A stretch of 64,000 bases of DNA, taken from NCBI RefSeq assembly GCF_030867145.1, contig NC_134429.1:16342615-16406614 (forward strand). The letters run 5' to 3'. The DNA comes from Opisthocomus hoazin (Eukaryota; Chordata; Aves; Opisthocomiformes; Opisthocomidae). Positions 50,731-63,881 of this stretch are shown here, in pieces (within the stretch, counting starts at the first letter, position 1; every line of letters begins with the position of its first letter). Under the pieces are notes generated by a model, which was given only the letters and a program-made list of their open reading frames with translations, did no database searches and was not told where the DNA came from. The position numbers and the translations under genes are program-made.

Positions 50731-50865
50731 GTCCTGTCCTGTCCTGTCCTGTCCTGTCCTGTCCTGTCCTGTCCTGTCCTGTCCTGTCCTGTCCTGTCCT
50801 GTCCTGTCCTCTCCTCTCCTCTCCTCTCCTCTCCTCTCCTCTCCTCTCCTCTCCTCTCCTCTCCT
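50731..50865. repeat. Compound pentanucleotide microsatellite (GTCCT)16(CTCCT)11
   Basis: Sixteen perfect copies of GTCCT (50731-50810) pass without interruption into eleven perfect copies of CTCCT (50811-50865). The two motifs differ at one base. No interruption is seen in 135 bp. Open frames through it on both strands (repeated DRTGQ, GEERR, SCPVL) are artefacts of the repeat. Confidence 0.97.
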
Positions 50866-53800
50866 CCCGCAGGTGCCCCTGGCATGGTTCCAGCTGTGTC
50901 CTGGCATGGGTGATGGGTGGGAGAAATACAGCCCCGGCCACGGGAGCAGTGAGCACTGAGGAGGAGCTGGCACACGGGGGTCACAGTCTCTGATGCCACC
51001 CGGGATGCCCGGTATGTGCCGATGCCGGGCAAGACGCGGTGCTCAGCGCTGCCGTAACCGCGCCGGCTGCTCTCCCGCCCCGCTCCCGACATGTCTCCTC
51101 CTGTGCCGGCTGCGATGGGTGCTGGGCTGCTGCCCTGGGGCTGTCTCGCACAAGGTGGGCAGCCCTGACCTGCTCAGGGCTGCGTGGCTGGCCTGGCAGC
51201 TGCCCCGATGCGGGCTGGTGTGCCGGGGCGGGGAGGATTCGCTGCCTTCTCCCCTTCCGTCTTCAGACGTCGGTGGGTTTGTCTCCCGGGGAGCAGCCTG
51301 GGTCCCTTCGCGGTCGCAAGACTTGTCCTGCATTCTCTCCTTGGAGAGACGGGGCCCGATTTTAGCTCTGCAAACCCGCTGCACCCGAAATCACAACGCG
51401 CCTCAGAAAAGCCCGGCAACACCGCTTGCGCTGCCGCATCGGGAGGTTGAAACGGGAGCAGGGGCCCTTGGGTGAGTCCCAGAACCCTGCCAGGGGGCTG
51501 CCACCAAGCCCAGCAACGTCCCCAGCCTCGCAGTGACCCATTGGCTGGTGTCCCAGCAGTGCCCGCGCCCAGCGGCAGGGACCAGCGCGGGGGCGAGGGG
51601 GCCCAGCAGCATCCCCCCCTCTCCTTTCCCCAAGATGTTATTTCAGCTGCTGGAGCCTCGGCGGGGCTGACAAACACCCCGCAGGTGCCGTTCGCCAGTA
51701 CCTTCTCCCCTCCATCCCCACAGCCCCTGAAACCCCAGCTCCGGGCTCCCTTGCCGCCGCCCCCCGACCTCACGCCTCCGGCCCCCCGGGACGAGCCCTG
51801 CATACACGAATCCTTGTTGCCTGCCTCCGTCCTGACCCGAGCTGTTAACAGAGGCCGCTTTTCTGCCGGCTGCGGGGCCAGCGGCAGCGCGCACGGCCCC
51901 GGCCACCAAGCTCCAGCCCTCCAGGGCCGCCTCTTAACCTGGAGAAGCAGCGGGTGATTTGTGTTGCTCTTGGCAGGGACGCCCCGGCCCTCCGAAACAG
52001 AGGTGAATGCGCGCGGAGGTGCGGGGCGCGGGCCAGCGCGCCCTGTTTGTGTTGGACCCGCCACGCGGGGAATTAGTTCAACTCGGCTGCTAATTGCTTC
52101 TGAAGTGCGGGGCTCCGTCGAGCGGACGCGCGACGGGGACAGCGAGCGCAGCTGGGGAGGGAAGCTGGCCCCGCGCTGCTTTGCTCGGGGCTCTCGAGGC
52201 TTCGATATCTCCCCTCTCCCGGCTGCGTCAGCCCCACTTAACCCGCGGGGAGCAGAGGTTTTTTTGGCTGTGACCCAGCTGCTCGGCAGCCCTGGGACTG
52301 AGACGTGATGCTCTGCTCTTAGTGGAGCAAGAGCAACCCCCTTCCCTGCCCCACACCATCTCTCCTGGGCTGGGGAGGGGGAACTGGTGGGGAAGAGGCT
52401 TTCCCGGCCGCGAATCCCCGTGTGGAGCCGTGCTGGCTCTCCCTGCCCTGTCTCAGCCCAGGTTTGCTCTCACGCTTGTTTGTAAATCCCCCGGTGCTCT
52501 GACTGGTGGGACTGGTGGCTGGAAGGGACGAGAGGTGGGAAAGGAGAGTTTTTCCCCACAGAAGGGCTTCCCCCTCGGTCAAGCGTGGGCTGACCCCCGC
52601 CATCCCTGTCCCTGCACTGTACCTGGGTCTGCCATGTCTATGGGGCTGGGGTGGTGGTACAGAGGGGTCCAGTCCCCCCACCTCGATGTGAGTCCAGCTG
52701 GGCACAGGCAGGAGAGGAGAGGCCTTGAAAGCACCACCCTGCATGTTGTACGGGGCATTTCTGGGACCTCCAGCCATGCCAGCACCAAAGCTCTGGGTGC
52801 ACATCATAGGGTGCTGAGCGTTTCCCGTTGCAGGCTGGACACAGCATCATTCAGCATCACCCACCTTCGAGGAGGCCAAGTTCACCACAGCATCAGCTGT
52901 CCATATGTGGTGGGAAGGGATGTCCTTTCCCAGAGGTGGGTGGTGTCTGGGGTGGGAAGAGGACCTGCGAGATGCTCTCCTGGCCTTGGGAAGAGGCCAC
53001 TGACTCTACCCCTGTCTTTCAAGCAGCCGTGACCATGCTGTTGACCCATGGCATCCCTGGAGTGATGTGCAGGGACAGGGCTCTGGGCCAGGTCAAAGAC
53101 AGAAAGCCCCAGGCAGGCTGAGGTCCTTGGGGTGGACACGGTCCCCTGGTCCTTATCCAGTGGACATGGTCTTCTGGTCCTCATCCCTCTGAGATTTAGC
53201 ACTGCATCTTGCTTTGAGTCTCTGTGGGCTCCACCCGGCTGCCTGCATCCCTGCATCCCCGCTGCGCACTGCGCGGCTCGCTGTGCTGCTGACCTCCACC
53301 CTGCAGTCCTCTCCCACCCCTCGCCCCCTCCCCTCCCTCCCCTGCTTTCCTGCAGTAAATGTCCTTTAAGAGCCCAAACAACCATTGTCCAAACAGGGAT
53401 TAAGCACCATCTGTGCAAACTTCTAGGCCATTTTCGGTGACTGGGAGGAAGCGGATGACTCAGAGGTTGTGACACAGATCGGCTGTGACCGAGGGCTGAG
53501 CGGGTGGATCTCTGTGGAGCAGCCCTGTTAACCCAGGCACCTCCCGGCAGCCTTTTGAGGGTCATGGCAAGGGAGCCGGCAGCAGTTTTTGGAGGGCTGT
53601 GGGATTCTCCCTGAACTGTTGAGGTGTTTCCAACCAGCTATGCCTCACGTCAGAGCTTTAATTCATCTGGGACTGGTCCCACTGGTGGCTCCTGAGTTCT
53701 GGTTTTGAGTGGTGCTGGTGGGAAGTGGATGCAATGTGTTGGCTCCGCAGTGGAGTGCTGAAGCCAGGAGGTCAGCCTGTGTTACTGTAGGACCTCCCAA

Positions 53801-54359
53801 GACCCTTGTAGTTTGGCTCTTTTCCCCAAAAACAATGTCTGAAGGACGGTGAAAGTGGCTCTGGATGAAGGTGGCAGAAACCACTCCATCCGCTGGTGAA
53901 TACCAGGAGATGCCTTCTCATAGGAGCAAGAAAGTTGTGCTCCAAGTAGCTTCTCTGCTCACCACCTCACCTGCCCCGTGCGTGACATGTTCCATACCCA
54001 TCTGGACTGGGACGACCCACACTGAGGCCACGCTGGTGGTGCATGGGAGGTAGAGGACCAGGCTGCTGGCCAATGGTGGCCTGGCAGCAAGGACCACTTG
54101 GCCAAGGCAGGATTTTCAGCAGGACTCGATGTGGGTCCAGCTGTTGCAGGGTGAAGAGGGAGATGTTCGATGCTGGTCTCCTTTTAGCACACCGGAATGG
54201 CTGCTGTCCACGCAAGGTGGCTGACTTCCCTGCAAACCCCTGCCATGGCAAACTCCATCCAGAAACCTGTCTCGTCCGGTGTCCTGAAGGAAGAAGTCTG
54301 GGGAGAGGCAACACGTTAAGGTCGGGATGACTGAGGGGATCAGACGTTTTGAAGGATGG
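50866..54359. other. Intergenic sequence with a CpG-rich block at 51960-52260
   Basis: The block at 51960-52260 is dense in CpG and contains GGGGAATTAGTTCAACTCGG followed by CTGCTAATTGCTTCTGAAG, an AT-rich island with TAATT homeodomain-type cores. No coding exon recognised. The remainder is unassigned. Confidence 0.45.
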
Positions 54360-54758
54360 ATGGGTTGGCAGAGTTGGGGCTGTTCAGCCTGGAGAAGAGA
54401 AGGCTCTGGGGAGACCTTACTGCAGCCTTTCAGTACGTAAAGGGGGCCTACAGGAAAGATGGGGACAATCTTTCCAGCAAGGCCTGTTGTGACAGGACAA
54501 GGAGTAATGGTTTTAAACTAAGGGAGGGTAGATTCAGACTAGACATAAGGAAGAAATTCTTTACAATGAGGGTGGTGAAACACTGGAATGGGTTTCCCAG
54601 AGAGGTGGTAGATGCCCCATCCCTGGAAACATTCAAGGCCAGGTTGGAAGGGGCTCTGAGCAACCTCATCTGCTTGAAGATGTCCCTGCCCACTGCAGGG
54701 GGGTTGGACCTAGATGACCTTTAAAGGTCCCTTCCAACCCAAAGCATTCTATGATTTG
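54360..54758 (+). mobile_element. CR1 LINE 3' fragment, third subfamily, plus strand
   Basis: Encodes [40 protein letters not shown] and [20 protein letters not shown] in an open frame, then GGGGGGTTGGACCTAGATGA and a tail ending ATTCTATGATTTGAT. Same subfamily as 3054-3774. Confidence 0.92.
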
Positions 54759-57700
54759 ATGGTGATTCAGCTTATTCCATGATTATCGGAGGTGGATCTG
54801 GGTCCTGAGGAGGGCTGGCACAGCTAAGCCCAAGGAGCCGAACAGGGATCCCTGCCTGGTGGTTGTGAGAATGGTGAGTGAAGTGCTCCTGATTTTTGTT
54901 TGTAGGGGAAAAGGGGATTTCTAGCTTGCAACTTTTCCCTTTGTCCCATGTTTTTGTTGCTCCCCAGCTCCACCATGGCTTGTTTCTGGCTCACCAGGAC
55001 GCTGCTGGTGTGCAAGAGGTGATGCTGGAGCAACTCAGAGCTCGGATTGAACAGCAAGGACGAGGCAAGGCTGGACTTTGAATGCTGGCAGTGATAGGGA
55101 AGGAGCACCAGAAAAATGCTCCTCAGTTGGGAGTGCTTTGCTCAGCTCCGGCTCACGGTGCTGTCCATGCCCATTGCATTGGGATGGGAAATGGGTGTGA
55201 GACGTGTCAGCTCCCTGCTTTGCTGGGCCTGTGTCTAGATCTGGTATCCTGTGTACGGCTCAGGGTCTTCAAATCCCGAGAGGTGATGTTTGGGGCAGGA
55301 AACAAGTAGCCCTCAACAAGGAGCTGTGATTAAGACAGCTTTACACCGCAAGTCTGGCCTGGACAGATACAACAACCCCAGACCTCAGTGAAATTATTAG
55401 GCAGAGCTGAAGTAAAATGATCTGAAGACAGTGCTGAGGCAGGTGAGATTTTGCTTGGCTTAACACACAAAACAGAGAAGAAAAGGAGAGGAAAGAATTT
55501 CCCCTGTGAAAGTCTCGGCTGGTTCAATTTGCAGTGATGGTCAAAGAGTTAAAGTGATATGTTGGGAGTTATGAGTGTTTATCTAAAAGAAAAGTGGCAG
55601 GTGAAAGGGATAAAATAACACAGTTTGTAAAGCAATGCAATATGTTCGAATTATCCAAGGATCAGAGCTGGAATTTGGAAGGTAATATGGGATAGAAGGA
55701 AACGGGAGATGGAGACAGAAATAGGATGGGGAAAAACCAGCTTGAGGTGGCTTCCCCATTGGCCTGCTACAAAGGGAGAATGAAAAAAAAAAAAAGAGGT
55801 TGGCGTTATTAAGACCACTGTGAATTTATTTGTTAGAGGGGATTTTTATTGTACTTTCAGAATTAAGCTCAGGGCCTCTGCTATATCAGGGTGCAGAACA
55901 AACCCTCCTGAGCTGGATTTGGCTGGAAAATCATGGGCAGAGTCTGTTGCCATGCCCGAGAACATCCCTGGAAATGGCCACTGCGCTCAGATGACCTGTG
56001 AAACGCCCAGTGCCATCCCTGACCGAGTGCTGGGATCCTTCCCTTCCTCCTCAGGTGTGCTCAGCCCCATGGCAGAATTGGTTTCCCCTCAAATCTCCGA
56101 TGGGCGGAGAGCTTTCTATACAGCAGCGCTGAAACAACTGCTCTCCACCTACCCAACCACGCATCTGCATCTGCTCTTGCCTCCATAGCGTTGGGGGATC
56201 TTCTTCCTGGGGAAGCACACGGGCAGGTGGGTCTTGGCACCATCGGGAAGATGCAGGGGATGCAGCTGGGAAAGTGCTCAGCTAGGAGAGCTTGGGTACC
56301 TCCAAGAGCTCCTCTTCAAACTGTGGCAGAGCCATGCAGGAAGATTTCATGTAAATTTGTCCCACTGCCCTGACTCTTAACTGGCTTTTACACCCTCGGC
56401 TTCATCTGCTCTCCAGGCACCATCCTCACTTGTCCAGAGTTCAGCTTCTCCTGGGCTCTTTGCCTGGTTCTGGGACGTTTCCAGCTCATGCTGGCTGTGA
56501 AACTCAGAGAGGGCTTGGGGAAGTCGCAGCACCTCCACCACTGCCTCTGCCCTGAGCCTCCGGCCTGGACAGGCTCCCCAGCTCCAAATCTCCATTTACC
56601 TCCTCAGCCACAGCTTTGTCTTGACCTCTTCTCCTCTAGAAGGTATGTTGTTACCTCCAGCATCTTCCCCTGCTCAAGCCTTTATGTTGGCAGCTCTCTC
56701 ATGGTCATGGTGCTGGAAGATCCCCTCCCGTTGCTGGAAGATCCCCTCCCGTTGCATGAGTGTCCTCTCCTATCAAGGCTTCTGTTCCTTTGACGCTCAC
56801 CAGGGAGACCAGGACTGTGTTCAAACCTCCATCTGGTTTGCAGGTACAATGTACACCAGCCTGCTCTGCCAAGAGAAGGTAGAAGGAAAAAGCCCAAGAG
56901 CAGAGTGTAATCGATGCATTGACTTCCTGAGTCTGCAGGCAGCCCAGAGCGAGGACTCCGAGGTGCCATCATCCCAGCGTGCTTCTTCATCAGCCTGGCT
57001 TTTTCTAGCTACAGCACGTGGAAAATTGGGATGGCAAAGTGACTTTATTGAGAAAAAAAGACACAAAGGGCTGATTTATTTTGCATCTAATTCAGCTCTG
57101 AGGCCCTCCCAGATGTTCTGGGTTTCTTGGTGGAAATGAAACGGCTGCAGATTTTCCAGCTGGCCACAGAAAGCAGAGCACTTACACCAGGCCAGGTCCC
57201 AAATGAGCTATCTGCAGGGCTTCCACTGCTGCTGTTTCGCTTTGGCTGTTCTGCCTTTCCCCACGTTCATCTCAAAGCTCATTTTTCTTAATGGCATCTT
57301 GGGAGTCCTGTCTGTCCCGCTCTCCCTTCTGTGGTTTCGGTCCCCTGGAGAGTCTGCATCTCCCTGCTGTGCCATCGGTTGGATGTTCTCTTCCTTCTTT
57401 TGTCCCGTCGGTTACTTGTTCATCCTGCTTTCCATCCAGACCTGGTGTCTTTCTTCGCTTGGCTTTGATGAAACAGAAAAGATGCGGCACCATCGCACCA
57501 GCTTCTGTGAATGCGAGAGGCAGCCCTGGAGCTGCAAGACCTCCACGCTCATACCCAGTTGTCTTTATTACTGCAGACCTAGTGAGGTCTACTGATGGGC
57601 TTGGAACAAGCCTGCCTTTTGCTCCAGAACAAAGCAGACCAGGGGGAAGGAAGCATGGCTCGTTGCTAATGAAGTAAACGATGAAGTGCTCGAGTTCACC

Positions 57701-60700
57701 TGCCTCTGGCTTTCCAGAGGGAGGACTTTGCTCTAGGGTAGAAAGCTGCACCATGAAGCCTTCTGAGATGCATTTCCCCCATGAGCCTGGAGAGTGTTGT
57801 TACCATGCAAAATAAGTTAAATATCCTGCTGCAGGTAGAGACTCCAGAACGTCTTCATGGTGTCCTCGGAAGTGGCTGCAAGCTGACGGTCACCCTGTGG
57901 TTGGCCTCAGATAGCTTGTCTGTGCAAGGTCTGTTACCCTGGTAAGTCTGTGAGGCAACATGAATAGTGATGGTCCTTTTTTTTCCAGAATTCCAGATTT
58001 TTTCACTCTTGCAACTGAGCTGCTTATAAACCGCAGTGCCTTGACCCCCGGCACTGCCCTGAACATGTTTTATATTTCTGTGGTCTTTCTTGGACATCTT
58101 GCTTTAGAGCCAAGTTTCAAGTTTAAAGGTATCTGTGATCCTGCCACACTGAATTTTCTGCACAACTTCCTTCCAGTAGCTCAGCAAGCAGCTTTTTGCA
58201 GCACAACAGTGAGCCTGAACTGTCTTTTTTCAGAAGCAGCTTGAAAATTCCCTTTTAAATTTCTAATTCTTGGGTTCAAGAGCCATTTGCTGATAAACTT
58301 CCAGACACCAACTTTCCCTCCTTAAGATAAGTTGAGGTTTTGAGGCTGTAAATTGTGTGCGTTGCCAGGTGCTGAGTCTCTTGGGTTTCTTTGGTGGCTA
58401 GAAATAAGAGAGATAAGATAGATAAGAGAGAAGATGCAGTAGCACTTTTGGTGTCCTACATCCTTTCCTGGCCATGGCAATTTTTCTAACAGTTTCTTGA
58501 CGTGTGGTGGGAACAGATCGTGAATCTCTTGTTTCTGGACCAGCAAGGTAGTGCTTATACAAATATGTAGCTGACATCATCTTGCAGGCCAAGAGATGAG
58601 AACTGGGGAAGCTGATGTCTTCTTGGGTCATGGTGTGGGGAAGAAGTTGCAGTTCTGCTGAACTCCTGCTTGGGGAACAGTGGCCCTGACAGAGAGTGGA
58701 GGAGACCATCTTCTGGGTGCCTGGGGATGATAAGGCAGGTGAGAGAGGTGACCAGCCACCACGGCTTTGGTTCCTGGTCTGTACATCAGTAGTCACTTGT
58801 GAAGGGAGTTTAACTGGTGGCAGCGATGAGACCTTGTCATAGACTGAGTTTGGCTGCCACCCAGCTCAGAGAGGCTGGGACATCTGAAGAAACAGGACAT
58901 TGCATTTTCCAACCCCTTCTCACTGGGCCTGGCTGTAACAGCTCTCACGATGCGCATCTGGAGGAGCTCGCACGGATGTCTCCGTGCTGCATTGCCTCTG
59001 CTTCGCGTGGCTGCAGTTACGGAGCAAAGCTGCTCGCAGCAACTGTCCCAGATCAGAGCCGGAGGAACAAGTGGGCTCAACAGCCGCTCAGGGGTTTGGA
59101 GTGGGGTTTGTTTTTGCACTGCTGATTCTAATTAAGGCTCGCAATTTTGTGCTTTTGGAGGTCTGGAAGGAGAGGACCCCTCATGTATGATCTAGCTGCT
59201 TTGGACCAAGCGCCTGGCGTTGAGGCATTGCCCAGGGCAGGTGGGGGATCTGCAGTGGTACGGAGGCTCTTTGCAGTCGCTCAGCCGACGTGCCTTGCTC
59301 GTGCGCTCAAGGAAATGTTAACGGTCAGAGCTGGGAGGGGGGGAGAAATGCCTTGCCGGGTCAGGAGGCCAGCCTAGGGCAGCCTGGGGCTCTGGAGGTC
59401 TGAGCACAGGCACAAGGATGGGGCTTGTGTGTGGCCACGTCTCTGGGACCCGTGAGGAGGGGCTCTGTGGCTGAAGAAATCCTGGGCATACCTGCGAGGG
59501 ACGAGGGTCCAGCCTAAACACCGAGATGCGGGGCCTGATCCTCAGCCCAGCTCCTGCTCCTTGCTCCCCCTGCGCCTGCACGGGGTGTTGTGATCCAGTC
59601 TCAGGCAGGTTGCACAATTTATTTTCCTGTACTTAAAGCGGGATTTTGGCAGTCAGGGTCGGGAGGCCTCTCTGAGGAGCGCTGGCTGGACGCCCTCCTG
59701 CTGTCACGGGATCACGCCGCTGTCAAAGGCTCTGCTCCGCCGGGCGTCCTTCAGCGTGGCCTTCTGCCGCAGCGTCGGGGCTGGTGGAGGCAGCGCCTGG
59801 GCAGCCCGAGACACCGCTGACATCTTCAGCAAGGGTAGGTGGGAGCAGTGGTCACCCCAGCGTGGCTGCCCTTAACGCCAGGCTGAGGTGGGACCCATCG
59901 TTTCTAATTCCAATGATGTGGCAGCTACAAGGAGGACTCATCTTCTGTTGTCTGCCTGTGCAGAGAGACACCATCCCATCCTTAAAGCATCTTTTTTCAG
60001 TGGTCCCTGGCTCTTGTTTCCTGCTGTCTCCATCAGCGGGCTTCCCTGCAGCCAGCTGGTAAATCCATGTGGATAAAGGGAGAGCAGGAGATACAGGAAA
60101 ACGGCCGTGGTCACCGCTGCAGGGATATGCGGTAGGGTTTGCTTCGCGTTCACCGACGGTGTGAGGGAGGGAAAGGATGTGAGCGCTAATTCGTGCTCTG
60201 CATTAGTGTCATCCATGGTAGTTTAACTGCTTTGCGAGGAGAGCGGCGGGTGAGCCTGGGGAGGGAGGATGAGATAGTTCGGAGTGATGGAAGTGTTCAC
60301 GGCCAATAAAGGGCACGAGGGTGATGTGGCCAAAACAGCTGGAGAGAAGTAGGACCTCTGCCCACAATCTTGGTTGTGTCGTGCTCAGAGTGGAGGGTGG
60401 AGAGGTGGCAAACATGAAGCCCAGAGCAGGGAGCAGATGAGGTTGAAGGTACGTGACACGTGGGGTGGGTTTTCCAGGAGAAAAGGTGAAGAAAAGGAGC
60501 AGAAGATGGTGGTGAAGTTGGGAGTTTGGGGAATGGGAAAAAGCCATGGAGTTACCCATCCCTGGAGCAGGGTGGGGAGGACTTGGAGGGGATGTCCTGT
60601 TTTTGCCACGATGATCTCGAGCTGGCGTTGGGACATCCGGGAAGGCTTACGAGCGGGAGAGGCTGGGTGGAGACGTTGGCCTGCAAGCTCTTGGAGGAGA

Positions 60701-61456
60701 GATGAGCTCAGCAGGGAGAGGGTGTCGAGGGGGGCTGAGTGCTGAGCCCGTGGGGCTGGCATGGGGGCGAGCACACGGGGGGATGTGGTGGTAGGGACAG
60801 GCTCAGTGGGATGTCCTGGAATGCTTGGGGGAAGTAGGGGACAGGCTGGGAGGGTGGGGGACACCGGAGGAGGAGGACATGAACGTCTTGCTCCATCATA
60901 GTCGCAGAGGAGCTGACATCTCCCCGCACCTTGTTTCAGCACGGGGTGAAGCGTGTCTGTCTTTCACCGCCATGGTGGGAGGTGGGACAGTCCCTCACCT
61001 GGGGCTGAAGCTGGGGTGGAGAGGGGAAGGGATGGAGCTGGCAGGTTGTGGGATGGCATCCACCATGGGAAGAGAGGAAGAGTTTGAAGGAAGGGTTTTT
61101 GGGAGGCTCCGGGCTCATTTTCTCCCATCATACCATCCTATTTCTGCAAAAACAGTTAAACTTGAAAACATAGCCCTCAACCCCTGCCGCCCATGGAGGC
61201 CAAAGCGAGAGAAGCCATTGGTTTTACCATGAACCCTGTAGAAAGGTGAGCTTGGAGAGCACTAAACCAGAGCGCTACAACTAAAGAAAGGTGACAACAC
61301 AGAGCGTTAGTGCAGCCGGCCCCAGCAGCAGCCTGTGCTGAAGCGAGCAGCTCCAGACCATAGGGAACAGCGTGAAAAGGATGCAGCTGAGTGCCCCTGG
61401 CTTGTGGAGGGACAAGGGACAAGTGAAAGGCACTGGCTGGGGGGAGCTTGGAGTCT
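54759..61456. other. Intergenic sequence
   Basis: 6.7 kb between CR1 copies. Apart from the 21-bp duplication at 56711 and a poly-A run near 55783-55795 I see nothing that can be named. Confidence 0.5.
56711..56753. repeat. Tandem duplication, 21-bp period
   Basis: TGCTGGAAGATCCCCTCCCG plus T occurs twice in a row. Looks like a simple slippage or replication duplication. Confidence 0.85.
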
Positions 61457-61681
61457 AAATCTAGATAGAAGGAAGAAATTTTTTGCAGTGAGGGTGGTGA
61501 AACACTGGAATGGGTTTCCCAGAGAGGTGGTAGATGCCCCATCCCTGGAAATATTCAAGGCCAGGTTGGATGGGGCTCTGAGCAACCTGATCTAGTTGAA
61601 GATGTCCCTGCTCACTGCAGGGGGGTTGGGCTAGATGACCTCTAAAGGTCCCCTTCAACCCAAAGCATTCTGTGATTCTAA
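61457..61681 (+). mobile_element. CR1 LINE 3' fragment, third subfamily, plus strand
   Basis: About 225 bp. Encodes [20 protein letters not shown] then PREVVDAPSLEIFKARLDGA and ends GCATTCTGTGATTCTAA. Close to the copies at 3054 and 54360. Confidence 0.9.
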
Positions 61682-63881
61682 GATGCAGCCAGGGACCTGC
61701 GGCCTCGTGCCTCCATCCCTGGGCTGGGGGGTGCTGGATTTGGAGGGGATGCGGTGCCAGATGCCCAGTAAGCCCCAAGCTGATCCCAGCCAGTGCAGTT
61801 CTTGTCCCCTCCCAGCCCAAACGCACGCTGACAAGATGTTTCCAGCAGCGCACAAAGCAGCGGTGGCCCCTTGGCTGTGGGCAGGGCCCACACTCGAGCA
61901 CTGTTTTAAGCAGATGAATATCAGCGCGCTCTCGACAGGAGGAAGTCTCAGACTTACTGAAATCTAAGATAAGTGGCCTCTTCAGCCAGCGGTGTGTCAA
62001 GTGGTTAAGGCAGAAGATTAGCGAGCAAGCTCTCCTTCCACTGATGGGAAAGCAGGGATGCAGCCTGTGGTCCAGACACCAGCATCTCCCGAGACGATAC
62101 AGGAGGAGGGAGCAGGAGAGCCTCAGTGTCCCCTTTACACTGTCAAGAGGCCCCACGTGGGCACCTCTCCTCCAAGCCCTGCGCTCTGTGGAGGAGTCCA
62201 GCAGCCATGAGGTGTTGGCAGCACGTGCTGGTTTTATGCAGCTCAGTGGAGCCAGATGCCAGGAGAAGAAAACCCCATGGCTCACTCAGCACAAACTTAT
62301 TATTTAATAGACAAAGTAAATATGAAGAAAAGACGTTTCCCCCCCTGCCCGGTGCTGAAATTTACAGCTGTGAGAAGAGCCAGGGTGCTGCGGAGCCGGG
62401 GTATCTCCGGGTGACATTTACAGGGCTCAGCTTTCATCGCAGCTTGGAAAAATCCCGTGCGCAGAGATTATCTCCACGCCGATCTGGATTGTCTTGTTCA
62501 GCTTTGGCCCTCATCCTAGATGGACAACGAGCAGAAAACTTGGCCAGTGGCCTGAGGTCGGTGGCCTCCTCTGCATGAGCTGGGAAGAGGAGGAACGGTC
62601 TCCAAGGTACTTGAGAACTTGCAGCCCTGGAGGGCTGAAGAGATGGAGCTGGGGGGGGGGTGGTGGTGATGAAGCTGAGGTCCCCCCCCCCGAGGATTTA
62701 GTGCTGCACCCTTGGCCAACGGAGCCCTTGAGAGAGGCGATCCCTGCTCTGTGCTGCTCTGGTGAGATCCCTGGTTCGCATCGAAGTGGATCAGCCCACG
62801 GTGGCTCCACCTCGGGGTCTCCCCGGGGTGTCAGTCCCCCTGGCACCCTTTGCCAAAGGTTTTCTGGAGCTGGGGCTGCGCAGGCGGGAGAAAGGCAGTC
62901 GGGGGGTTACTGGGGGGATGCCTCGATGCAAACCTCCCTCGCCCTGCGCTGCTTCGAGTCAGTTGTCAGCAGCCTTCCAGCCGGATGGTGTCTGGAGACC
63001 TTCCAGCGACCACAGACTCTCCCCCAGCCCATCACTGCCACAGTGCAGACGGGATTTAACGTGCGTCTGCGCGTTCCCCCAACCTTTCCCCTCTCAGGAT
63101 GAAGCAGGGAAGAAAAACAAGACTGCAGGTTTGCAGGGACCCCCTCCTACAGCCCAGAGGGTGATGGTCACAGCTCCGGGCTTTTCTGGACCACGCAGGG
63201 AGCTCCCAGCTTGCACAGGAGGGCTCGGCAATGCCACCCCACGCTGGCTCCTCGCCGCACCGAGGGCAAATGTTCCTGTTGGCTCGAGATGCCATTTCGA
63301 GGTTTTTCTCCGCTCCCCGCTTGCCTCTCGACTTGCAGACAAGTGGGTGAGGGAGAGAGGAACCGGTTCGCTTTCCACCTCCCCTCGCAGTGCCCCTCTG
63401 CTTATTAGTTCTCCAAATATTTCGTCCTGCAGCCCGGCAGCGAGGACTCTGCACTAACCCGATCCCAGGCAGAGGGGAAGCCGGAGCGGGCAGGACAGCG
63501 CGTTATCCTCATGGCATCGCTCCAGGCCCGCGTGCGAGGAGCGGGACGGGGCAGCTGGGGCCCTGCTGCTCCGAATCCCGGTGGTCGGGCACACGGCAGC
63601 ATCCCTCGGGCTCAGCGGAGCATGAGCATTGCTTTCCCCCCCCAGCCCCCAGCAGCATCTTTCCCCCCCCCTATTAATTGCTCCACTTCATACTTTCGCT
63701 TTTCTCAGTAGCCAGCGGGACAGGGACTGCCCCCAGATCCCTCACCGAGTGCGGAGAAAAGCCATGTGGAGGAAGAGGAGGAGACCTGGTTGTGGGATGC
63801 TGGTGAGCAAGGCGGGGGCAATTATGGGACAGAGGAGAAGAAATCCCCTGGGATTTCATCCCATCAGCTCCATTAAGAGTC
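61682..63881. other. Intergenic sequence with G/C homopolymer runs
   Basis: Holds a G-run at about 62651-62660 and a C-run at about 62683-62691. Moderately CpG-rich at 63460-63610. No gene recognised. Confidence 0.5.

Noticed and set aside
50382..51092. Open frames with repeated DRTGQ and GEERR on the minus strand
   Set aside because: Direct translation of the pentanucleotide microsatellite, fused to CR1 sequence.
51174..52064. Minus-strand open frame of 296 codons
   Set aside because: Same reasons; composition-driven and crosses a CpG-rich block.
61461..62285. Minus-strand open frame of 274 codons
   Set aside because: One end runs antisense through a CR1 copy; the rest has no recognisable protein features.
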